NCBI GenBank assembly: GCA_002730555.1
Contig: PCAM01000005.1
Span: 193,145-257,144, forward strand
Source: Chloroflexota bacterium
Lineage (GTDB): Bacteria > Chloroflexota > Dehalococcoidia > Lucifugimonadales > Lucifugimonadaceae
Direction of reading: 5' to 3'
DNA length: 64,000 bases
The position numbers and the translations under genes were made by a program. Within the stretch, counting starts at the first letter, position 1; each line of letters starts with the position of its first letter. A model generated the notes under the pieces. The model was not told the DNA's origin, ran no database searches, and worked only from the letters and a program-made list of their open reading frames with translations. This document shows positions 53,006-61,839 of this stretch, in pieces.

Positions 53006-56000
53006 CTATTCGAACCTGAGCGCCTCTGACGGCGTGATCCGTGCGGCCTGCCGGGCGGGAATGTAGGTCGCAAGCAGCGACGCCGCCAGCGCTATCCCGA
53101 CGATCGTCATCACTGTCAGCCACGGGATGTCGAACGAGATGCCGTCCAGGTTGTCCCCGATTTCGTCGATGATGTTCCAACTGATCAGCGAGCCGAGTCC
53201 GACGCCAAGCGCCGAACCAAGGCTGGTGACAAATATAGATTCAAGCAGGAACTGGATCTGAATCATACGGCTCTTGTAGCCGATGGCGCGCATCATACCG
53301 ATCGCATGCCGGCGCTCCACCACGGCCCGGAAAGACACGACGCCAAGCGATGCCACGCCGACCACCAACCCGAGGCCCATGAAGCCCTGGAACAGGCGGC
53401 TGAAGGCGTTGTTCTGTGAGATGCCGAGCTTGATCTCGGCCAGCGTGTCTGTCGCTTCCATGCTGTTGTCCAGGAACGCCGTCTCCATCGCCGCCGCAAC
53501 TCGCCCTGGATCCGCGCCCTCGTTCAGGCGAATCCTAAAGGTCGTGAACGGCAACGTATCCCCGGAGATATCAGTGAAGATGTCATCGCGCGTGACAAGG
53601 TTTGCGGCCGCGCCGGTATCCGACTCAAAGGTTTCAGCGAACAGGTCTATTGCGCCGATAACGGTCCGTGAGGTCACCGTTCCGCGACCACGCGCCTGAC
53701 GTAGCTGCACATCGAAGGCCACAACGGTGCCGTCTTCGTCCTGTGACCACGTCTCCACCGAGAACCCCACTCCGCCGAACCGGAATGGGCCGCCATCCAT
53801 CTGCAAAATGTCACCGCTCACCACCGCCAGCGATGGATCACCCGCCAGAGCGGTCCAGACCGCCCGTGACACCGCTATCGGATCGTCAAGCGGCGTGTCA
53901 GGCGGAAGGTGCGACGGGTCAAAATGCGTGATGTTTAGCAGCGTCTCTCGCAGATATTGCGACTCAGCTCCGCGAACACTCAACTCCAGAAATCTCTGCT
54001 CCATCGCGCCTGACTGGCGCGCCTCTGCCGGAATGTCCGTATGCGCTGCGATCACGTCAAAGTCCGCCGCGTTCAGATTGAGCGCTCGCTCGATGGCCGC
54101 CTTGATTTCCGTCACGGGCAGATCGATGTCCGTCTCGGCCCGGATATCAAACCCGCCGGTCACGCGGTCAGGCGTTTCATCAAGATCGCTTCCGATGGCG
54201 TTGAGGATGGCGAACACCATCATCGTGAAGATCACCAGCGAGAACATGGCGACGGTCAGACCGGTCCGGAACTTGGCCATCATCGGGTAGGCGATCGCCG
54301 GCTTGAGGATCGCCTTGATGTGAGGCGAATTGCCAAAGATGGCCAACAACCCCCGCGTGAGCAGATCGGCGTTGTACATCACGAGCCAGACGGCGGATGA
54401 AACCATCCACGTTCCGGAGAGGATGAACATCTCGATACTGCCGTTCAGATCCCCAACGAGCCAGTTGAACGTGTCGAATGGCAGCGCCCAGAACACGAGG
54501 ACGGTCGCGCCTATGAACGTGTAAGACGCTCGATCTGCTGCCGATTCGCGGAGGCCACCGCTCCGGAGTGTCCGACGAATAAAGAGGCCGATCCCGACCA
54601 GTACCAGGCTGACTCCGAGCGTCCAGAACGCGGCGAGATCGGTCAGCAAGCCAAGCGCCGCAAGAACAACGCCGACGACCACCAGCGGCCAGCCGATGGC
54701 GAGATAGGGCTGGAATATCTTGAAGACCGCGATCACGAGAAGGATGAACCATGGCAGGACAAGGAGATGTAATACGAGCAGTACCAGCGGAAGAATCGCG
54801 CCCTCACGGCGACGACGCGCGGTGATAACCCTGTAAAGCTGGTAGAGAGGTCCGAACAGCGCCTGTCCAACCCGTAGCAGCCGGGTCTTGAGTGGCGGCG
54901 TATCGGAGGGGACGAACTCCTCCGGGAGACCCCGGATGGCCACCACGATGTTGAGCCGGCTAACCCGGTATGCGGAGATCGCCACTGTCGCCAGCGTCAG
55001 CAGCATGCCGGCGGAGAACGCGGCCACCACCGATGTCAGCGTGAAGCTGTGTTTGAACGCAAACGCCGAGTTTTCTTCCTCAGCTATAGCCCCGGAAAGC
55101 AACCGCACGAGCACCAGGCTGGCCAGGATTCCGAGGATAGTCCCGATTAATGCCGCGCCGAACGCGTAGGCGTAACCCTCGTACGTGAACATCTGGACCA
55201 GGTGACGCCGTTTTGTGCCGACGGCGCGCGCTATCCCCATCTCGGTCGACCGCGCCGCCGCCAGCATCACGAAGACAAGGAAGATCAGAAGTAAACCCAC
55301 TATGATCGAGAACGACCCGAAGATGGTGAAGAAGGTCAGGAAGATGTTGCCGACGGACTCCGCAAGGGCAAGGCTGTCCTTCTTCAACTCGTCCACCGTG
55401 AGGATCTGGAGCCCGGAGAAAAGGGGCGTTACCACCACGGCGAGATCACGCCGCCCGGGAACGTCATCCGAACCGCCCTCAAGCGCCGCGAGGATGTGTG
55501 CAGCAAGCGCCGAGTTCGCAGCTTTGGATCGGAACACGTCCGTTACCGTTACCTCGGCCGTTGGGGTGAACGATCCCTGCGGCGAAAGCGTGTCCGCAGC
55601 AGCCACGAGCAGGGCGGAGGTGACGGCTGGGATGTCGGCCCCGTTCGCCTCGACATAGGCGCTGATATCGTCGCCGGCCCCGAGGTCCACGAGCGAATCT
55701 ATGAGAACCTCCGCCGTTGCGAGGCCGTCACGGGATCCAGCAACAGCGCCAAGAATATCTTCCGGGCTGGCCACTCCGGCATCAGCGCCGGTCCCCTGCA
55801 AAGACGTTGCCGCGGTCGCGAACTTGTCGCCGATCGCCGCCGCCAGATGTGCGGAGGCGTCCTCGTCGGACAACGGGAGCATCAGCGCGCCGACCAGGGA
55901 GGCCTGGCGGGCCGTGGCCGTGTCGCCGGGCGTCAACTCTCCTATCAAGTCACGTAGATCGGCCTCGCCTCCCGAAGTCAGCAGGCCGTTCCCACCGCCA

Positions 56001-56962
56001 TCTGCGTATGCGGTGAGGATCTCGATAACGTCGGGGGAGCGCAACACGTCGAAAAGCTGTTGCGCCACGACCGGGTCCGTGAACTGGATGCGCAGCGTGT
56101 CCGCCACGTCTTCTGCGGTATCCACACCGCCGGTGATGCCGCCGTTTGCCGACAGATCGATCCGGTTGACCTGGCCATCCCTCTCCATGATCCGTTGCAT
56201 AACGGTTAACGAAATAATCGTCCGGTGATCGTTGGCGGCAAGCCCGCTGTCGCGCACGACCCCTCGCACGGTGAGAGAATGTCGGCCGCTCGGGGTTACG
56301 ATCACGATCCCGTGGCCCGCGGCCGCTTCAAGCTCCCCCGCAGCCGCCTCATTTATCAGTGCCTCGTCGTCGCCCAGTTGGTCGAGGCGCAGCGCCTCCC
56401 CATCGACGCTCCGGATATCTCCAAACCCGTCCTGGCGGGACGTATCAAACCCGACGACCGTCATCCGTGACTCGGTCAGCTGGGTGGCGGCGTTCAGGAC
56501 GGGCAAAACTTCGCGGATCTGCGGCATCACCCCGTCGATCCGAGCATCGGCGTCGACGACCTGGATCACCAGGGTCAGCGTCTCAGGGTCCAGATACCTG
56601 TCCACGAAAAATGCGGTGCCGTCCGGGTCGTCGGCGAAGATCGCGCTCTCAGCGTCGCCACCGGCGATCGGCGTCCTGAGGCGGAGGTCCGTGTGGCCAA
56701 GGGCGTCCAGGACGACGGAGCGTATCGATCCGGTGACGGTATCCCCGATGGCCAGCGAGGCGGAAATGATGGTTGTGGACAGCATCAACCCGATCACGAT
56801 CAGCACCGTTTGAGCGGGCCGTCTCGGGATGTTACGGAGGGCGAGTTTCATCAAGATGCGGTTGCGCATCGCCATCACGATGATCGCCAGGCTCGCCACC
56901 GCCAGGATTCCCGCAAGGCTCGAGGCGAGCCACACCATCGGCAGACCGAACAGGGAATCCAA
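53006..56962 (-). CDS. Large ABC transporter permease, double FtsX/MacB-type
   Basis: A 1318-residue permease with two FtsX domains. The N-terminus (SLFGLPMVWLASSLAGILAVASLAIIV, then RNIPRRPAQTVLIVIGLMLSTTIISASLAIGD) starts the first transmembrane block. An extracytoplasmic domain of about 470 residues follows. Central helices (FLTFFTIFGSFSIIVGLLLIFLVFVMLAA) and a second module then follow. The last FtsX domain includes RAVVERRHAIGMMRAIGYKSR and ARQAARITPSEALRFE. It works with the adjacent ATPase to move lipoproteins, peptides or lipids, or to relay mechanical signals. Only 4 bases separate it from the ATPase gene. Confidence 0.92.
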   Translation of the reverse strand: MDSLFGLPMVWLASSLAGILAVASLAIIVMAMRNRILMKLALRNIPRRPAQTVLIVIGLMLSTTIISASLAIGDTVTGSIRSVVLDALGHTDLRLRTPIAGGDAESAIFADDPDGTAFFVDRYLDPETLTLVIQVVDADARIDGVMPQIREVLPVLNAATQLTESRMTVVGFDTSRQDGFGDIRSVDGEALRLDQLGDDEALINEAAAGELEAAAGHGIVIVTPSGRHSLTVRGVVRDSGLAANDHRTIISLTVMQRIMERDGQVNRIDLSANGGITGGVDTAEDVADTLRIQFTDPVVAQQLFDVLRSPDVIEILTAYADGGGNGLLTSGGEADLRDLIGELTPGDTATARQASLVGALMLPLSDEDASAHLAAAIGDKFATAATSLQGTGADAGVASPEDILGAVAGSRDGLATAEVLIDSLVDLGAGDDISAYVEANGADIPAVTSALLVAAADTLSPQGSFTPTAEVTVTDVFRSKAANSALAAHILAALEGGSDDVPGRRDLAVVVTPLFSGLQILTVDELKKDSLALAESVGNIFLTFFTIFGSFSIIVGLLLIFLVFVMLAAARSTEMGIARAVGTKRRHLVQMFTYEGYAYAFGAALIGTILGILASLVLVRLLSGAIAEEENSAFAFKHSFTLTSVVAAFSAGMLLTLATVAISAYRVSRLNIVVAIRGLPEEFVPSDTPPLKTRLLRVGQALFGPLYQLYRVITARRRREGAILPLVLLVLHLLVLPWFILLVIAVFKIFQPYLAIGWPLVVVGVVLAALGLLTDLAAFWTLGVSLVLVGIGLFIRRTLRSGGLRESAADRASYTFIGATVLVFWALPFDTFNWLVGDLNGSIEMFILSGTWMVSSAVWLVMYNADLLTRGLLAIFGNSPHIKAILKPAIAYPMMAKFRTGLTVAMFSLVIFTMMVFAILNAIGSDLDETPDRVTGGFDIRAETDIDLPVTEIKAAIERALNLNAADFDVIAAHTDIPAEARQSGAMEQRFLELSVRGAESQYLRETLLNITHFDPSHLPPDTPLDDPIAVSRAVWTALAGDPSLAVVSGDILQMDGGPFRFGGVGFSVETWSQDEDGTVVAFDVQLRQARGRGTVTSRTVIGAIDLFAETFESDTGAAANLVTRDDIFTDISGDTLPFTTFRIRLNEGADPGRVAAAMETAFLDNSMEATDTLAEIKLGISQNNAFSRLFQGFMGLGLVVGVASLGVVSFRAVVERRHAIGMMRAIGYKSRMIQIQFLLESIFVTSLGSALGVGLGSLISWNIIDEIGDNLDGISFDIPWLTVMTIVGIALAASLLATYIPARQAARITPSEALRFE

Positions 56963-56966
56963 AGAG

Positions 56967-57680
56967 CTAGGCTCCTGAAACGGTCAGGGGCGCCCGATCC
57001 TCGATCAGTCCGTCACGCATGTTGATAGTGCGATGGGTTCGGCTGCCGACTTCATCCGCCTGGTGGGTCACAAACACGAAAGTCTGGCCGTGCGCCTCGT
57101 TCAGCTCACAGAGCAGGTCCATGATCTGGGCGGTGTTCTCGGAGTCCAGGTTCCCGGTCGGCTCGTCCGCCCAGACGATCGCCGGATCGTTCGCCAGCGC
57201 CCGTGCGATAGCGACCCGCTGGATCTGGCCGCCGGACAGCTCGTTCGGGTTGTGGTCGGCCCAGTCGGCCAACCCCACCTGCTCCAGCTTTTCCATCGCT
57301 TTCTCACGCGCCAGCCCCGCCTTGACTCCGGCGAGCACAAGCGGAAGTTCAACGTTTTCACGAGCAGAGAGCACCGGCAGAAGGTTGAACGCCTGGAAAA
57401 CGAACCCCATGGACCTGGCCCGGTACTCGCTTAGCGCGTCGTCGGACATCCCCTGCAGCGGCTGGTTATCGATGATGATCTCGCCGGCGTCCACCACGTC
57501 CAGTCCGGAAACGCAGTTCAACAGCGTGGTCTTGCCGGAACCGCTGGGTCCCATGATGGCGACCATCTCGCCGCTGCCCACCGATAGACTGACGCCCTTT
57601 AACGCCTCGACGACCACGCTGCGAGAGCGATAGGTCTTGAAGACGTTTCGGGCCTCTATGATGTCGCTGCCAGTTGCCAA
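56967..57680 (-). CDS. ABC transporter ATPase, LolD/MacB type
   Basis: A 237-residue ATPase. Walker A is GPSGSGKTT, the Q-loop is MGFVFQAFNLLPVLSARENVELPL, the signature is ELSGGQIQRVAIARALANDP, Walker B is IVWADEPTGNLDSE, and the H-loop is FVFVTHQADEV. It belongs to the LolD/MacB/FtsE cluster that partners FtsX-type permeases. It precedes the large permease gene in an operon. The start ATG at 57680 has the usual family N-terminus (IIEARNVFKTYRSRSVVVEALKGVSL). Confidence 0.94.
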   Translation of the reverse strand: MATGSDIIEARNVFKTYRSRSVVVEALKGVSLSVGSGEMVAIMGPSGSGKTTLLNCVSGLDVVDAGEIIIDNQPLQGMSDDALSEYRARSMGFVFQAFNLLPVLSARENVELPLVLAGVKAGLAREKAMEKLEQVGLADWADHNPNELSGGQIQRVAIARALANDPAIVWADEPTGNLDSENTAQIMDLLCELNEAHGQTFVFVTHQADEVGSRTHRTINMRDGLIEDRAPLTVSGA

Positions 57681-57961
57681 GTATGGCCCTCGTAGAGGCT
57701 GCTCTGCTCAGTTTTCGGCTGGATCAATCGTCCTATTTTCGTACAAGGCGAGACTTAACGCTATAGTGCCGTTCCGGCCATTGGACAAAACCCCGTGAGT
57801 CTTTCAGGATTATCGGGTCACCGGTGGCGATTCGGTATCGCTACTTGCTCAAGTGGCTTACGCTCAGAACCCGATTCTGGATTGGTTTCGACCGATATCA
57901 GAACAGTTAAAGAAAGGCGTCAGGCAGGGTTTCGGGCGGTGTCCGTTATCCGAACTATTTT

Positions 57962-58576
57962 ATGCCGGATTTGATCCTCATCCGACACGGCGAAACAGAC
58001 TGGAACGTGCTGGGTCGTGCACAGGGCCAGAACGATCAGCCGCTAAACGAACGCGGGCTGGCGCAGGCCGAGAAGGTTGGCCGTCACGTTCGGGATCATT
58101 TCGACCTCCAGACGACATGGTCCAGCGACCTGTCGAGGTGTACGAAGACCGCCGAAGGGCTCGGGGCGCCGGTCCAGCTGGCGCAGACCATCCGGGAGGT
58201 CAACTTTGGAGACTGGGAAGGGAAGCGCTGGGAGGAGATCAAACATTCCGACCCGGAGCAGATCAGCCAGTTCACGTCTGGAGACTCCGGCTTTCGCCCG
58301 CCGGGCGGCGAGTCGATGAGAGACGTGCTGGCAAGAGCGCGGTGCTTTGTTCAGGAATCCGGCGTACTTGAGGCGGACGGGGACATCGCCATCGTGGCGC
58401 ACGGCGGGTCGCTCAAATGTCTGATGGTCGTGCTGCTCGAATTGCCTGAAACAGCACTCGGGCGGTTCCACTTCTCAAACTGCAGCCTGAGCGTCGTGGG
58501 CGCGGGCAACGGCCCGGCCACACTGATGAGCTTGAACCAGACCGCACACCTCGACGGGACGGCGCCGATCACCTAG
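57962..58576 (+). CDS. Histidine-phosphatase (phosphoglycerate mutase-like) protein
   Basis: A 204-residue histidine phosphatase. The catalytic motif is LILIRHGETDWN; other conserved parts are SSDLSRCTKTAEGL and IAIVAHGGSLKC, with the second catalytic His in AHGG. Relatives include cobalamin alpha-ribazole phosphatase (CobC), GpmB and broad phosphatases; the substrate is not clear. The start ATG at 57962 has no obvious ribosome site. It overlaps the last bases of the converging SufR-like gene by four bases. Confidence 0.88.
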   Translation: MPDLILIRHGETDWNVLGRAQGQNDQPLNERGLAQAEKVGRHVRDHFDLQTTWSSDLSRCTKTAEGLGAPVQLAQTIREVNFGDWEGKRWEEIKHSDPEQISQFTSGDSGFRPPGGESMRDVLARARCFVQESGVLEADGDIAIVAHGGSLKCLMVVLLELPETALGRFHFSNCSLSVVGAGNGPATLMSLNQTAHLDGTAPIT

Positions 58577-59217
58577 CTCGTGACGTTGTCTTTCCCGGAA
58601 CCTCTGCCGATCACGTATCTGCAGATGGGATCGCCATCCGTCAGGCATGCGACTCGTTTAACCGGGGCCGAGGCGACGGCGGTAATTACGGCGACATCGT
58701 AAGAGCACAACACCGGATTTTGCATCGCCACGGAACGGAACGGGCAGTTCATAAGACTTAGCGTCACTTTGCCGTCCTCGCGGTTTATCTCGGGGGAGAA
58801 GTCCTGCTCACGCAGGAGCTCCGCCAATCTGGTGATCCCGTCGTTGTCGCCGCTCTTATCAACAAATTCCCGGGCCATCTCCAGGAACATGCCTTCGAGT
58901 ATCTGCTCGCCGGACTGCCCTTCAAGAGAATTGGACTCGAGTGAAATCAGCTTCGAGATGAGTTGTCCAAGCATGTCGCTGTAGTGCTTCGGAAGGGTCT
59001 CGTGTCCACGCTCGGTCAGGGAGAACGAGAACTCCGGCCTTCCCGTGCCGCGCCGGACCTCGGTGAAGGCCACCATGCCGTCGCGCTGGAGGATGTCCAG
59101 GTGGCGCCGAATAGTCGCGGGCGCCAGACCGAGCTCTCCGGCGAGTCCGATCACCGTTTCCGACTCGCGGTTCTGGATGATCTGGATGATCGTGTCCCTG
59201 GTGGAACGGGAAGGCAT
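58573..59217 (-). CDS. SufR-like winged-helix iron-sulfur regulator
   Basis: A protein of about 214 residues. A winged-helix DNA-binding domain (TIIQIIQNRESETVIGLAGELGLAPATIRRHLDILQRDGMV) is followed by an ETLPKHYSDMLGQL linker and a C-terminal domain with four cysteines: NCPFRSV, PVLCSYD, VACLTDGDPICRYV. The layout matches SufR and related DeoR-type regulators that bind an Fe-S cluster and repress suf genes. No suf genes lie in the window. The frame is open to 59268, but the ATG at 59217 (MPSRSTRDTI) fits the family start. Confidence 0.8.
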   Translation of the reverse strand: MPSRSTRDTIIQIIQNRESETVIGLAGELGLAPATIRRHLDILQRDGMVAFTEVRRGTGRPEFSFSLTERGHETLPKHYSDMLGQLISKLISLESNSLEGQSGEQILEGMFLEMAREFVDKSGDNDGITRLAELLREQDFSPEINREDGKVTLSLMNCPFRSVAMQNPVLCSYDVAVITAVASAPVKRVACLTDGDPICRYVIGRGSGKDNVTS

Positions 59218-59561
59218 ATATTTTGTGCCGATCTGATCTAACGGCGCCTCCTGCAACCCCGCAGGCATCCGTCAAATTCGTCATCAAAGAGATAATGGCA
59301 GCAAATAGCGTATTAAGCTATTCAATCGTAACACGCACCGTGCCACAACCGGGGTCCTGGACGGACCCCGCAATCAGGTTGTAGGCGTGGTGTTGGTTGG
59401 GGCTTACTCAATCGTGAAACCTGTTAGAATGGGAGGCTGCCCGGTCGTCCATGTGCACTAGACGGTGGGGTCCTTTTTTCGTAACTTGCACGTCCCGAAC
59501 GAACACCGGGACCGCAACCCCACCCGACCATGGCGGGGAAATCAGACGGGAGGAACGCCTT
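59218..59561. other. Divergent spacer with hairpin
   Basis: No gene is seen. A perfect inverted repeat CGGGGTCC / GGACCCCG with a 5-base loop lies at about 59350-59370. GGGAGGA at 59549-59555 is the ribosome site of the next gene. A TAGAAT hexamer at 59425 could be a -10 element, but no clear -35 was found. Confidence 0.4.
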
Positions 59562-59954
59562 TTGGCGAAGAAGAAGTCCACAACAGCCTCCGCCAAAACC
59601 GCTCCAAAGGCGAAAGCCGCTGCCAAATCGACGGCCAGATCCAGGACCACAGCCAAGACGGCGAAAGCCAAATCCGCCGTCGTCGAGGTTGTTGAAGTCG
59701 TCGATCAGGTCGTCGAAGAGCCGGAGTCCGATTGCAAGCACGCCTGGCTTATCGAGCCGCCGAACGGCCCAACGAGCGACGGTTCCTGCACTATCTGCGG
59801 CATGAAACGTGAGTTCCGCAACTCATACGAGTACACCCCGTCCTGGACGGCACGCTCCGGCAAAGCGGGCGCAGCGAAGGCGAGCGCGGCCAAAGCCGCC
59901 GCCGCTAAGACCGCCGCCGCCAAGACCCCGGCATCCGGTAAAGACTCCAAGTAA
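59562..59954 (+). CDS. Lys/Ala-rich protein with a C-x-H...C-x-x-C zinc site
   Basis: A 130-residue protein with a TTG start at 59562, 7 bases after GGGAGGA. Three parts are visible: a Lys/Ala/Thr-rich, histone-H1-like N-terminal tail (residues 1-38, TASAKTAPKAKAAAKSTA), a short acidic helix (VVEVVEVVDQVVEEPESD), and a compact domain ESDCKHAWLIEPPNGPTSDG then SCTICGMKREFRNS. Cys and His in CKH and CTIC look like a single zinc ligand set. A second Ala/Lys-rich tail follows (residues 105-130). It may act on DNA or as a nucleoid protein, which is inference. The ORF from 59451 includes upstream non-coding sequence. Confidence 0.75.
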   Translation: MAKKKSTTASAKTAPKAKAAAKSTARSRTTAKTAKAKSAVVEVVEVVDQVVEEPESDCKHAWLIEPPNGPTSDGSCTICGMKREFRNSYEYTPSWTARSGKAGAAKASAAKAAAAKTAAAKTPASGKDSK

Positions 59955-59976
59955 AGCCCGGAAAACCCGGCGCCAC

Positions 59977-60735
59977 CTAACGGAACAGATCGGTTTCGCG
60001 ACTGCGTTGAAGCGCGCCTGCGCCAGCTGATTCAGAGACGGTGATTAGCGCACCGCGAACTATCGCAGCCGGGACGCCGCCGAACTCCCCCATCACCAGC
60101 TGAGCGGCGGAAGCGATTTCGTCCGCTATGGCCACGACGGTGGCACGCAACACCCGGCCGTGATCGTCACCTCGGCCGCGCGCGTCTTCCAACGGCTCGA
60201 AACCGGAGATGCCGATGGAGACGTTGGTGCTGCCCTCCCGCCAGGGCCGTCCGAACGAGTCGGAAACGATGACCCCCAGGGGGAGCCGTGCGCTTGATTC
60301 AAACGCGGACCGTATCCCACGTGCCGACCTGTCAGGATCCTGCGGCAGGATGATCACCTGATCGTCCTGCGCCGAGTTTGAGCTATCGACCCCAGCGTTG
60401 GCGCACACCAGGCCATGTAAGGTTTCGGTGATCAGCACACCTGGCGACGCACGGATGATCCGGGCGGACTGTTGCAGTATCACCTCGACAAGCCGGGGAT
60501 CCTTCTTTACCGTCTCCGCCAGATCCCTCGCCCGTTGTGATGGAGAGATTGAGCCCAGATCCACGACCGCGCCTTCAGCCTTGGACACTATTTTTTGCGC
60601 CACCACAATCACGTCTCCCGCCTCCAGCGGGGATTCCAGTTCTCCGATGGCGTGATAAACCATGGCCGCCAGATCATCGCCCTCCCGGACTTCCGGGAGG
60701 CCTGTGATGGCGATTATTTCAATACGGTGTGACAT
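59977..60735 (-). CDS. cofE: Coenzyme F420-0:L-glutamate ligase
   Basis: A 252-residue CofE/FbiB N-terminal-type ligase that adds glutamates to F420-0. Family segments are IITAITGLPEVREGDDLA-like IEIIAITGLPEVREG, GDVIVVAQKIVSKAEGAVVDL, CANAGVDSSN and IVSDSFGRPWREGSTNVSIG. Conserved Asp/Ser/Gly residues make the GTP and metal site. The presence of this gene shows that the organism makes F420. It converges with the zinc-site gene upstream and is divergent from the CitE-like gene. Confidence 0.92.
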   Translation of the reverse strand: MSHRIEIIAITGLPEVREGDDLAAMVYHAIGELESPLEAGDVIVVAQKIVSKAEGAVVDLGSISPSQRARDLAETVKKDPRLVEVILQQSARIIRASPGVLITETLHGLVCANAGVDSSNSAQDDQVIILPQDPDRSARGIRSAFESSARLPLGVIVSDSFGRPWREGSTNVSIGISGFEPLEDARGRGDDHGRVLRATVVAIADEIASAAQLVMGEFGGVPAAIVRGALITVSESAGAGALQRSRETDLFR

Positions 60736-60923
60736 GTGATGGACTCGATGGGCGCCTTCGCCTTTAGATACGGCGATTGTGGTTCACTTGTGCGCCGGGC
60801 ATCCCGGACGTTGCCGGGGCGCGTTTGCCGGGCAGGGGAACCATTATCACCATCCCGTCCGCAACTGTGGTTCCAGATTTACGTCAATCGAAAACCGACA
60901 ACCGACCCGGAGTACTCGAATTC

Positions 60924-61823
60924 ATGCGTTTAGTTCCAAGAAGCGTCCTGTTCGTGCCTGGAAACAGACCTGACATGTTTGAAAAGGCAGCGGGCGCGCC
61001 CGCCGGCGTGATCTTCCCCGATATGGAAGACGCAGTTCCTTGGGGGGAGAAGCGGGCGGCGCGACGCGATATCGCTGCCAATCTGGAAAAGCTTGGGAGT
61101 GCGGGGGTCCCCATTGTCCCGCGGCTGAACTCCCTGGATACCGGGCTATTTGAGGAAGACCTTGAGGCGGTGATCGGGCCGCTGATCGTCGGCGTGTCCG
61201 TCGGTAAAGTGCGTAGCGCGGGCGACGTGCGCCGCATAGACGCGATTATCACGGCGTCAGAGCGCCGTAACGACCTCCGGCCGGGGCGCATCTCCATCTA
61301 CCCGTGGATCGAAACGGCGCGCGCCATAGCGCGGGCCTGCGAGGTCTGTGGCGCTTCCCCGCGTATCGCAGCCGTGTGTTTTGGCGCAGAGGATTTCTCC
61401 GCCGATGTCGGCATCGCCAAAGACCTGGGCGGATGGGCGTCTTCCACATCTTCGGACGATCCGAACGGACCGTCCGTGGCGCACGCACGCGGCGAAATCA
61501 TCGCCGCTTCGGTTTCTGCCGGTGTGGGTGCGTTGGACACACCATACGTCGCTTTCAGGGACCCGGAGGGGTTGGCCAGGGAAACCGCGGTCGCGCGCTC
61601 GATGGGGTTTAATGGTAAATGTGCGATCCATCCGGCGCAGCTTGAGATTATCAACGCCGGATTCACGCCCAGCGAAGAAGAGATAACGAACGCCGGACGG
61701 ATCGTCGCCGCATCCGATGAAGCAGAGGAACGGGGCAGCGGCGCAACATCTCTAGACGGAAAGATGATCGATCGGCCGACCGTCGTCAGGGCGAAGAACC
61801 TGCTGGCGAGCCTGGCCGACTGA
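60924..61823 (+). CDS. CitE/HpcH-HpaI family CoA-ester lyase
   Basis: A 299-residue TIM-barrel lyase of the citrate-lyase beta / malyl-CoA lyase group. It starts MRLVPRSVLFVPGNRPDMFEKA and has VIFPDMEDAVPW, RLNSLDTGLFEED, WIETARAIARACEVCGASP and FGAEDFSADVGIAKDLGG. The Glu/Asp in these blocks hold Mg2+. Members split hydroxy-acyl-CoA esters into acetyl- or propionyl-CoA and glyoxylate. The ORF is open from 60777, but ATG 60924 is at the family start. Substrate choice is not determined. Confidence 0.9.
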   Translation: MRLVPRSVLFVPGNRPDMFEKAAGAPAGVIFPDMEDAVPWGEKRAARRDIAANLEKLGSAGVPIVPRLNSLDTGLFEEDLEAVIGPLIVGVSVGKVRSAGDVRRIDAIITASERRNDLRPGRISIYPWIETARAIARACEVCGASPRIAAVCFGAEDFSADVGIAKDLGGWASSTSSDDPNGPSVAHARGEIIAASVSAGVGALDTPYVAFRDPEGLARETAVARSMGFNGKCAIHPAQLEIINAGFTPSEEEITNAGRIVAASDEAEERGSGATSLDGKMIDRPTVVRAKNLLASLAD

Positions 61824-61839
61824 CACGTCCCGGTCGGGC

